34,972 nt of DNA, taken from positions 1-34,972 of IMG/VR virus record IMGVR_UViG_3300028410_000031; one strand, written 5' to 3'. Shown piece after piece: positions 1-5,389 of this stretch. Position 1 is the stretch's first letter. Every line of letters starts with the position of its first letter. Below the pieces are notes generated by a model, which did not search any database, was not told the origin of the DNA, and saw only the letters and a list, made by a program, of their open reading frames with translations. A program made the translations under genes and the position numbers. Source of the DNA: a virus.

Positions 1-1
1 T

Positions 2-127
2 ATTCTCGTTAGCTTCGCTTTCGATAAAGAGGTCTCTTGGGTAATCGCCGTCTCTATCTTAGCTACCGGTTACGGTGCTAGAGGCGGAGCGATTATAGAG
101 AAGATTCTCGAGAAGCGACTTAAATAG
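2..127 (+). CDS. Holin-like membrane protein, 3' fragment
   Basis: This is the last 41 codons of a gene whose start lies before the window. The fragment reads ILVSFAFDKEVSW through GARGGAIIEKILEKRLK and matches residues 55-95 of the complete protein at 34503-34790, differing only near the C-terminus. One hydrophobic segment and a basic tail are visible. The full-length homologue has three hydrophobic segments and a short basic end, which fits a small holin-type membrane protein, but no specific family was recognised. It lies just upstream of the membrane-protein and endolysin genes, which supports a lysis role by context only. Confidence 0.7.
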   Translation: MLVSFAFDKEVSWVIAVSILATGYGARGGAIIEKILEKRLK

Positions 128-164
128 TATGAGTTACTTAACAGCTTTTAATTTACAAGGGTGC

Positions 165-170
165 TAAAAT
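165..170 (+). promoter_or_regulatory. -10 box TAAAAT for leaderless gene at 177
   Basis: TAAAAT, preceded by TGC (extended -10), ends exactly six bases before the ATG at 177. No Shine-Dalgarno sequence lies in between, so transcription should start at or next to the start codon. The other allele at 34792 lacks this spacing. Confidence 0.55.
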
Positions 171-176
171 AGTAGT

Positions 177-710
177 ATGACATATAGATTATTAAAGTTT
201 ATAAAGGCGAGCTATTTTAACCGATTCCTCGTCGGCTTTACCGGAGTATTTATAGCTCTAACCGTAGCCGGTCTTATATTCTTATATCCGTTACGAGCTA
301 TTTATTACGGAGTATTCGACGGCGATTACTTCTTAAACGTACGATCCGCCGTAGCCGAATTAAAGGTAGAGCAGGACGACGATCTCTCGGTCGCTTTCTG
401 TCGTTATCCTCGAGCTAGAATTACCGCCGTTAATAACGTCCGGACGTTTTACCTAGCCGATAACGGATTCGCCGTATACGAACGTAGACTACCGGATAAT
501 ATAACCTACGAGCGGACTCGTACGGCTTGCCAACCTCTTACGATTAAACCCGATCAACGTCCGAACGAAGTCGGTAAATATCAGTTTTGTCAAGAGTTCG
601 ACTTCTTCGTCGAGTTTAATAATAAGAAAACTTCTCGCTTCTGCTCTACCGAGTTCGAAGTAGTCGTACCGGTCTTAGGATCTCCGGAGCGATCTAATCC
701 TGGCGAATAG
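177..710 (+). CDS. Single-pass membrane protein with four-Cys outer domain
   Basis: The 177-residue protein has a basic N-terminus, one strong membrane segment at about residues 15-42 (VGFTGVFIALTVAGLIFLYP) and a polar domain of about 130 residues. That domain holds four cysteines (CRYP, ACQP, FCQE, FCST), which suggests disulfides outside the membrane. No family was recognised. It sits between a holin-like gene and the endolysin, so a lysis-accessory role (spanin-like or antiholin) is possible but unproven. A second allele with a different first 30 residues begins at 34792. The start is set by the TAAAAT box six bases upstream. Confidence 0.75.
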   Translation: MTYRLLKFIKASYFNRFLVGFTGVFIALTVAGLIFLYPLRAIYYGVFDGDYFLNVRSAVAELKVEQDDDLSVAFCRYPRARITAVNNVRTFYLADNGFAVYERRLPDNITYERTRTACQPLTIKPDQRPNEVGKYQFCQEFDFFVEFNNKKTSRFCSTEFEVVVPVLGSPERSNPGE

Positions 711-713
711 TGC

Positions 714-719
714 TATAAT
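714..719 (+). promoter_or_regulatory. Extended -10 (TGC-TATAAT) for the endolysin
   Basis: A perfect TATAAT with an upstream TG sits 28 bases before the endolysin ATG and overlaps the end of the preceding gene region. The leader then contains AGGAGACCAAG as ribosome binding site. No convincing -35 was found, which is acceptable for an extended -10. Confidence 0.55.
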
Positions 720-747
720 AAAACTAAGTTAATAGGAGACCAAGAAT

Positions 748-1926
748 ATGAGAATCGCAGGAATACCATTTTATCCAGCTAACGGATCGAACTACTCGAA
801 CGGTAGAATTAAGCCGATTAAACATATTACGGTACACCACTCCGCCGGATACGAACAGACTCTCCGCTATCTCTGGGCAGATCCTAACCGTAACGGTAGC
901 TCTCACTTTTGGGTAGGTAACGGACATATCGAGCAGTACGTAGATACTAATAATACCGCTTGGACTAACGGTAACTGGTACTCTAATAACGAATCTATTA
1001 CGATCGAAGTTAGAGGCGATTGGAGAGGTTATTACGATCTACCGACGCTACAGAATCTAGAGAAGCTCCTACGTAGTCTCCGAAAAGCCTATCCTAATAC
1101 TTCGCTTACTTATCATAAAGACGTTAGCGATAAGTTTACGCTTTGTCCGGCTAATCTAAAAGATAAAGGATACGCTCGTAAAGAGTGGGATCAGGTTACG
1201 GCGTGGCTTAACGGTAACGGATCGACCGCTCCTAAGCCTCCGGTTAATACCGCTATTACTTATAAGAAAATAACTCCGAAGCGAATCCGTTTAATCCGTA
1301 CCGCTTCTCTATGGGATTTTAACTTTAGCGACTGGTCTAAGGCTAAGGCTATTAAGACGTACCAGAAAGGCGAAGTTATCGACGTAGTAGCCGAGGCTAC
1401 GAACGCTCTAGGCGGTAAATACCTACTAACGGCGTATTCTTACAATAACGGAGCTATACGAGCTACGAACGGCTTTAACGTCGTCGACGTAGAGGATTAT
1501 AAGCCGGTTATTACTCTACCGCCTACCGTAGAGCCTAAATGGGAGGCTATGTCTCCTCCTCGTAAGCTAGTAACCGCCGGAGAATTACGAGTCTTCGACC
1601 TAACCGCTAACGTAGAAGTCGGAGATCCGATTCCTAAAGGTACGGAAGTCGACTTCGTAGAGAAGAAAACGCTAAAGAATAACCGAATGTACCTCCGTTC
1701 GAAGTGGGCTTCTACGAATAAAAAGGATTGGGGATTACCGATCGACTCGCTTATCGAACTTAAGGACGTACCTCGAGAGCCAGTACCAGAGCCACCGATC
1801 GACGTAGATCCGGTAGAGCCTGGAAACGGAGACGTAGAAGCTCGTTTAACCGCTCTAGAGAAGATCGTTAAGTATATCGTCGACTTCTTTAGTAGTTTAT
1901 TTAGTAATTTTAAGCCTAATAAATAA
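748..1926 (+). CDS. Endolysin: zinc N-acetylmuramoyl-L-alanine amidase
   Basis: The 392-residue protein starts with an Amidase_2/PGRP-type domain at about residues 25-140. The expected zinc ligands are visible: H30/H31 in TVHHSAG, H123 in TYHKDV and C133 in LCPANL. This family cleaves the bond between MurNAc and L-Ala in peptidoglycan. Residues about 175-250 and 275-340 look like two beta-rich SH3-like wall-binding modules. A Pro/Glu/Asp-rich linker follows, and the protein ends in an amphipathic helix (about 362-392, VKYIVDFFSSLF) that could bind membrane. It has no signal peptide, so release through a holin is expected. The ribosome binding site is AGGAGACCA. The holin gene starts 15 bases downstream. 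Confidence 0.9.
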   Translation: MRIAGIPFYPANGSNYSNGRIKPIKHITVHHSAGYEQTLRYLWADPNRNGSSHFWVGNGHIEQYVDTNNTAWTNGNWYSNNESITIEVRGDWRGYYDLPTLQNLEKLLRSLRKAYPNTSLTYHKDVSDKFTLCPANLKDKGYARKEWDQVTAWLNGNGSTAPKPPVNTAITYKKITPKRIRLIRTASLWDFNFSDWSKAKAIKTYQKGEVIDVVAEATNALGGKYLLTAYSYNNGAIRATNGFNVVDVEDYKPVITLPPTVEPKWEAMSPPRKLVTAGELRVFDLTANVEVGDPIPKGTEVDFVEKKTLKNNRMYLRSKWASTNKKDWGLPIDSLIELKDVPREPVPEPPIDVDPVEPGNGDVEARLTALEKIVKYIVDFFSSLFSNFKPNK

Positions 1927-1940
1927 GGAGAATATATATT

Positions 1941-2210
1941 ATGGATAAAGAAGCTTTAATCGAACTCGCTAAGAGTACCGGTCGCTTTATATGGTTCGGA
2001 CTTCTCGGACTCGTAGTAACCGCTTTAACGGCTCTACTAACTAGCGGAGAGCTACAGAATATAAACGTAATCGTCGGCGGTCTAACGATTAACCTTTCGG
2101 TAGTCGTTCTAGCCGGTATTACGGCGGTTATTAAGTTAATCGATCGTTACCGACACGTATCGGCTAATACTAGCTCTAACGGTATAGCTCCGAAGTTCTT
2201 ACAGGGTTAA
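1941..2210 (+). CDS. Holin-type membrane protein
   Basis: The 89-residue protein has two hydrophobic segments (about 15-35, FGLLGLVVTALTALL, and about 42-65, VIVGGLTINLSVVVLAGITAV), followed by a charged C-terminal tail. This is the shape of a two-segment holin. It follows the endolysin by 15 bases with a strong TAAGGAG site, so the two are probably co-transcribed. Its role is inferred from topology and position. Two further small membrane proteins (34503 and 177) are also candidates for holin or antiholin. Confidence 0.75.
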   Translation: MDKEALIELAKSTGRFIWFGLLGLVVTALTALLTSGELQNINVIVGGLTINLSVVVLAGITAVIKLIDRYRHVSANTSSNGIAPKFLQG

Positions 2211-2212
2211 AT

Positions 2213-2413
2213 ATGGAGTTCCCGACCGATCCTACTAGAAGACAACGTAGACGGCAGGAAAACGTAGCGAGGGTTATATCCGGAATGCAAGATATAGCTC
2301 TCGAGGTTACGGTTACTCCGGTAGCCGAAGTACCGACTACGGACTCGGATTACGCTTGGGAGTTATACCTCGATCGAGTAGTCCGACCAATGGCCGAAGA
2401 AGATAATCTTTAG
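2213..2413 (+). CDS. Small charged protein at end of lysis operon
   Basis: The 66-residue protein begins with a proline and arginine-rich stretch (DPTRRQRRRQENVARV) and ends acidic (MAEEDNL). There is no membrane segment and no recognised family. Its ATG lies two bases after the holin stop with only a weak upstream purine run, so it is probably translated by coupling. It is the last gene before the bidirectional terminator. Codon and dinucleotide usage match the neighbours, which supports a real gene. Confidence 0.6.
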   Translation: MEFPTDPTRRQRRRQENVARVISGMQDIALEVTVTPVAEVPTTDSDYAWELYLDRVVRPMAEEDNL

Positions 2414-2450
2414 GTTATCTCGTAGGTCTTTAGCTAGCGGTGCCCACCCC

Positions 2451-2463
2451 CTCTAGTTAGAGC
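2451..2463. repeat. Palindromic motif, copy 1
   Basis: CTCTAGTTAGAGC is nearly its own inverse (CTCTA-GT-TAGAG) and is the reverse complement of 2553-2565. A half copy, GCTCTAAC, is at 2488-2495. The copies flank the terminator at 2501-2534. They may be a protein site or part of the terminator region. Function unknown. Confidence 0.5.
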
Positions 2464-2500
2464 CTACGATATAGTCTAAACAAAAACGCTCTAACAAAAC

Positions 2501-2534
2501 GAAAAGGAGAGGTCTCGCAGATCCTCTCCTTTTC
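2501..2534. terminator. Bidirectional intrinsic terminator
   Basis: There is a perfect 12-bp inverted repeat, GAAAAGGAGAGG at 2501-2512 and CCTCTCCTTTTC at 2523-2534, around a 10-base loop. The A/T ends give a T-run on either strand. It lies between the rightward lysis genes and the leftward gene ending at 2600, exactly where converging transcripts should stop. Confidence 0.85.
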
Positions 2535-2551
2535 TTCTTCCCTAAACTATT

Positions 2552-2565
2552 GCTCTAACTAGAGC
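2552..2565. repeat. Palindromic motif, copy 2
   Basis: GCTCTAACTAGAGC has 6-bp arms GCTCTA/TAGAGC around AC. It is the inverted counterpart of 2451-2463 on the other side of the terminator. Function unknown. Confidence 0.5.
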
Positions 2566-2599
2566 TAGTTACGTTAGTAACCAAGTCTCACTTTTTATT

Positions 2600-3253
2600 C
2601 TAACAGATACCGAGCTTTATACTAGTATTTAGCCAACCGCCGGAGCTACACCAACCGGTAGACTTCCATAGGTTATAAGCGTAGGCGACGTTAACGTCCG
2701 CTTTAACTAGCTCGCTAGCCGGAGGTCTAGTACGAGCGTTAGATCCCCATAGGTTAACTTGGAAGCAACCGTAGCTATTATCTTTAGTATCCGGATTATA
2801 GTTATGGTTTGCCGGATTACCGCTCGATTCCTGTAGCATTACTCGGATCGCCGTCGAATGTTGGCTAGCCGGAAATATGCGGCGTATAGACGCTTCGCAA
2901 GATCCCGAGCCGACTATCGGAGCGGAATTACTACTAGACGAGCTAGAAGACGCTCCTACGGCCATAGGATTACAAGATCCGTCGGGTAGTATCCACTCGG
3001 TAGAGCGATTACAGCCTTTAGGATTACTTTTTACTACGTCTATCGGTTCTTCCGGAGTTGGCGTCTCTAAGACCTCCTCCGTATTTTTAGCGTCTTTAAC
3101 CGGCTCTTTTACTTCTTCCGCCTTTATCTCGGTAGAAGCTATAGGAGCTGTCTCGAACGATTTAACTTTTTCAAAATCTACTAAGGGAGCGATAGCCGTA
3201 ACTATTCCGATTCCGATAAGTAGGTAAATTACGTACTTCATCTTATTATCCAT
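2600..3253 (-). CDS. Membrane-anchored lysozyme-like transglycosylase
   Basis: The 217-residue protein has an N-terminal membrane anchor (about residues 6-24, YVIYLLIGIGIVTAIAPLV), then an acidic linker (about 30-80) and a serine run (about 101-109). The C-terminal lysozyme/SLT-like domain spans about 117-217. The glutamate in MLQESSGNP followed by SYGCFQVN matches the E-S-x-G-N and SYGxFQIN signatures of lytic transglycosylases, which cleave the glycan strand of peptidoglycan. Seven cysteines suggest disulfides outside the cell. It belongs to a leftward operon and not to the lysis cassette, which suggests a role during infection or at the cell surface instead of final lysis. It lies 19 bases after the gene starting at 3542. 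Confidence 0.75.
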   Translation of the reverse strand: MDNKMKYVIYLLIGIGIVTAIAPLVDFEKVKSFETAPIASTEIKAEEVKEPVKDAKNTEEVLETPTPEEPIDVVKSNPKGCNRSTEWILPDGSCNPMAVGASSSSSSSNSAPIVGSGSCEASIRRIFPASQHSTAIRVMLQESSGNPANHNYNPDTKDNSYGCFQVNLWGSNARTRPPASELVKADVNVAYAYNLWKSTGWCSSGGWLNTSIKLGIC

Positions 3254-3272
3254 AAGTCCGTTTATTATATCA

Positions 3273-3542
3273 CTACCGACGCTTCTTAGTTCGGTTCTCG
3301 TAGCCGTACGCTAGTTTAACCGTAGTAACGAATCCGAATAATCCGATCGCTACTCCTAGTCCTAATACGAGCCGGTCGACTTGCGTATGTAGGATATAAG
3401 TCGCTACTCCGAACGGTACGAAGATCGTTATTAGATCTCGGACTGTAAGGAAGATTACACTTATTTTGTGATATATCTTACCGCTTAGGAAGTTTTTTAC
3501 TATTCCCTCGGCTTTTTCGTTAGTTTGTTGTTCTTTTGACAT
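3273..3542 (-). CDS. Small two-segment membrane protein
   Basis: The 89-residue protein has two hydrophobic segments at about residues 26-50 (ISVIFLTVRDLITIFVPFGVA) and about 57-75 (LVLGLGVAIGLFGFVTTV), between charged ends. No family was recognised. It is the first gene of the leftmost leftward operon and precedes the membrane-anchored transglycosylase. A holin-like or partner role is possible. Its leader carries AAGGAGACCAGTCCAATG, the extended ribosome binding site shared with three other operons, below a long structured RNA element. Confidence 0.65.
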   Translation of the reverse strand: MSKEQQTNEKAEGIVKNFLSGKIYHKISVIFLTVRDLITIFVPFGVATYILHTQVDRLVLGLGVAIGLFGFVTTVKLAYGYENRTKKRR

Positions 3543-3566
3543 TGGACTGGTCTCCTTTATCTTATT

Positions 3567-3688
3567 TAGCTAGAAAACTTCTCGACGGTTTTATTAGTTT
3601 TTTCGTCCGCTTACGCTCCGGTAGTAGCCGGTATTTAGCTTCGCTCCTTACTAGGGAGTTAACTTACGGTCGAGAGGTTCTCTAGCTA
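3567..3688 (-). ncRNA. Structured 5' leader RNA of the 3542 operon
   Basis: On the minus strand, 3688-3669 (TAGCTAGAGAACCTCTCGAC) pairs with 3586-3567 over 20 positions, with one G-U pair and one mismatch. This closes a loop of about 80 nt that holds smaller inverted repeats (CTCC...GGAG and CCGG-CTACTA-CCGG). The element lies between the operon promoter (3742-3770) and the ribosome binding site, which starts about 13 bases below the stem. It could be a riboswitch-like or protein-binding leader. No known class was recognised. Confidence 0.6.
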
Positions 3689-3741
3689 AATTGTTAATGT
3701 TATTTGTTTTAGGTTATTTTTGTTTTTCTTAACCTAGCTCT

Positions 3742-3770
3742 ATACTATCACGTTAACGCTTATTTGTAAA
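3742..3770 (-). promoter_or_regulatory. Leftward promoter with operator, unit 4
   Basis: On the minus strand there is TTTACA, 17 bases, then TAGTAT. The spacer holds AAGCGTTAACG, the shared operator-like core. The same arrangement precedes the genes at 7423, 9871 and 12814. Confidence 0.75.
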
Positions 3771-3779
3771 GCCTAATCT

Positions 3780-3971
3780 TTAGTTTATGTCAACTTTATA
3801 GAGGTAGGAGTCGCAAGGTTTTAGCCGATTATACCTAAAAAAGACGACATAATCACTAAATACGGTAGCCGTAGTAGGTAAGAATCTAAAGTTCTTCTCT
3901 ATATGTCTACAGGCTTCGCAGTAGTGATATATACCGTCTATTCGTTTAATCTTCCCACCTAGATCGATCAC
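3780..3971 (-). CDS. Small protein with CxxC motif
   Basis: The 63-residue protein has CEAC near residue 18 and a lone cysteine near 53. It starts with GTG, one base after the stop of the HAD gene, so it is probably read by coupling. It may bind zinc, but four ligands are not obvious. No family was recognised. It is the last gene of the operon started at 7423, and its end abuts the promoter of the next operon. Confidence 0.55.
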   Translation of the reverse strand: MIDLGGKIKRIDGIYHYCEACRHIEKNFRFLPTTATVFSDYVVFFRYNRLKPCDSYLYKVDIN

Positions 3972-3972
3972 G

Positions 3973-4308
3973 CTATTTATTCCTTACTATTAAGTTAATC
4001 GCTCCGAGTTCGCAGTCCTGTATATCGTCGATCGCTATATCCGGCTTAATAGTAGTATCTAGCTTCGTAGCGTACTTCCAGACGTACGGATCGAGTCCGA
4101 GCCGTCTACCCCATACCTCGGCGTAATCTTTACCGCCTCCGGACCATACGACTATACGGACGTTCTTAAAGCGACTTAATACCATTAGCATATTTATTAT
4201 AGGTACGTGCGGTACTTCGTCCTTAGAGGCTACGCCGTGTACTCTATCCGGATCGTTATTCGTTATAAGCGTTCCGTCTACGTCGAACGCTATTATAGTT
4301 TTAATCAT
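3973..4308 (-). CDS. HAD-superfamily hydrolase, minimal
   Basis: The 111-residue protein carries the HAD motifs. Motif I is FDVDGTL (residues 9-15, nucleophile D9 and acid D11), motif II is VVWSGGG (about 53-59), and an acidic motif IV is IAIDDIQD (about 91-98). A clear lysine motif III may be K87 in IKPD. Such small capless HAD proteins in phages are often nucleotidases or polynucleotide 3'-phosphatases; here the substrate is unknown. The location behind RusA and the nuclease-translocase suggests nucleic-acid end processing. The ribosome binding site is CGGAGG. Confidence 0.8.
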   Translation of the reverse strand: MIKTIIAFDVDGTLITNNDPDRVHGVASKDEVPHVPIINMLMVLSRFKNVRIVVWSGGGKDYAEVWGRRLGLDPYVWKYATKLDTTIKPDIAIDDIQDCELGAINLIVRNK

Positions 4309-4344
4309 TTACAAGCCTCCGTTTTAGCGTGGAATTGCCGGCAT

Positions 4345-4809
4345 TTAGAACATATCTTCGACTTCGACATCTTTTACCTCCGTAGTTTTATTAACGTCTA
4401 CTTTACCTTTAGCCGTAATCGTAATCTCCATTCTAGGATTATTCTTATCGTGGAAGACCTCCGATCCGTCGTGCGACCGGACGATCCAACAGTTATCGTC
4501 TTTAATTACCTTATGAGCGACTAGCTCGTCCTGTATACCCTCGTAGAGAGCGGAGAGATCGACTACTCCTAGCGTATCCATATAGAAGACGCATTTTAGG
4601 TTAATCGGCTTATCGATCTGGAAGTTAGGCTTCTGCCGCTTAATCTGATCGACGGCGTTCTTCTGCCACTTCTTATAAGCCGGAGTCTGAATTATCTTAG
4701 GATACCGCTTACCGGTCTTCCTATTTACCGCAATTACCGATCGTTGGGTATTCTTCTTTACTCTCGGTACTCCGAGTATCCGAAACTCCGCTAGTATTAT
4801 TCCCGACAT
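4345..4809 (-). CDS. rusA: RusA-like Holliday junction resolvase
   Basis: The 154-residue protein begins with ILGVPRVKKNTQR, the usual P-x-x-K-N/K start of RusA. It contains VVDLSALYEGIQDELV and VIKDDNCW, matching the D-x-x-N/L...D-x-L and (I)xDD acidic motifs that bind metal in RusA. RusA cuts four-way DNA junctions, which suits a phage that uses RecT recombination. The C-terminus (about 135-154) is an acidic tail. Its first 89 bases overlap the end of the preceding gene in another frame. The start is supported by the family N-terminus. Confidence 0.8.
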   Translation of the reverse strand: MSGIILAEFRILGVPRVKKNTQRSVIAVNRKTGKRYPKIIQTPAYKKWQKNAVDQIKRQKPNFQIDKPINLKCVFYMDTLGVVDLSALYEGIQDELVAHKVIKDDNCWIVRSHDGSEVFHDKNNPRMEITITAKGKVDVNKTTEVKDVEVEDMF

Positions 4810-5089
4810 TTTTAACCTCGTTTTCTTTTTGTTTAGTTAGTTCTTCCGGACTTGGTACGCACTTCGGAGAGTCGAGCGGTATAGAGTCTCCGTAAGGACA
4901 ACCGGTAGGCTCTAGCTTACAGATTACTTCGCCGTTCTTCTCGATCCCGATATTATAGCTACCGTCCGGACAGCCGTCGCCGTTACTTGCTTCGGTTCGG
5001 CTTACTGGCTCGTAATTTACCGGAGCGAAGCTTAGAGCCGTTAAGACTCCTAAGCTTGCTACGATTACTATTAGTAGATTTTTTAACAT
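4721..5089 (-). CDS. Secreted or anchored Cys-rich protein
   Basis: The 122-residue protein has an N-terminal signal or anchor (MLKNLLIVIVASLGVLTALS) and a short exported domain. That domain has five cysteines: GDGCPD, VICKL, TGCPYGDSIP, PKCVP and GNCGK at the very end. The C-terminal third is polar and disordered. No family was recognised. A surface-exposed product encoded with recombination genes is odd and could act on the host envelope, for example in exclusion of other phages. A ribosome binding site AAGGAAG is present. Its last 89 bases overlap rusA. Confidence 0.65.
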   Translation of the reverse strand: MLKNLLIVIVASLGVLTALSFAPVNYEPVSRTEASNGDGCPDGSYNIGIEKNGEVICKLEPTGCPYGDSIPLDSPKCVPSPEELTKQKENEVKNVGNNTSGVSDTRSTESKEEYPTIGNCGK

Positions 5090-5160
5090 TTGACTTCTTC
5101 CTTTTCTTAGTTAGTTTAGTTATCCAATCGTCGCCGTTATCTTCGTAGAATAGCGGAAAC

Positions 5161-5361
5161 TTATCGAGGGAGCTTCCGAGCTTTCGGTCTTTTGCTTTTC
5201 GATCCGCCTTTCGAGCCGTTCTTTTTAGCCGAGTCCTTATCGAACTGGCCGTCGTGTTTAGGGTAGGTTTTACGCTTAGACCGAATCTTACGATAGTAGT
5301 CAGGATCGTCTCTAGAGAGCTTTTCTTCTCGGTTTTCTTCGACATTTTTTACGCCTTTCAT
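5161..5361 (-). CDS. Small basic protein, KGG-like
   Basis: The 66-residue, very basic protein contains DDPDYYRKIRSK and NGSKGGSKSK, similar in style to short KGG-type basic proteins. The start at 5361 has a strong TAAGGAG site. A second frame from 5345, shifted by +1, runs past its stop and looks protein-like between about 5160 and 5095, so a frameshifted longer product is possible. No function can be assigned; binding to nucleic acid would fit the charge. Confidence 0.55.
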   Translation of the reverse strand: MKGVKNVEENREEKLSRDDPDYYRKIRSKRKTYPKHDGQFDKDSAKKNGSKGGSKSKRPKARKLPR

Positions 5362-5389
5362 TATTAGTATTCTCCTTACGTTATTTTTT

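Larger units (their letters stand above)
1..356. repeat. Terminal imperfect repeat, left copy
   Basis: Bases 1-105 are identical to 34664-34768, and bases 265-356 are identical to 34881-34972. The core between them (106-264 versus 34769-34880) differs in sequence and is 47 bp longer here. The two identical arms around a divergent core look like a two-allele bubble at the junction of a circular genome. A genuine tandem duplication of the holin-like gene and its neighbour is the alternative. Confidence 0.85.

Noticed and set aside
2451-2565. Phage attachment site in the palindromic repeats
   Set aside because: No integrase is present, and the repeats flank a terminator, which explains the symmetry at least in part.
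2877-3227. Plus-strand reading frame of 116 codons
   Set aside because: It lies opposite the transglycosylase gene, which has clear domain motifs and a promoter; the opposite frame shows no protein-like features.
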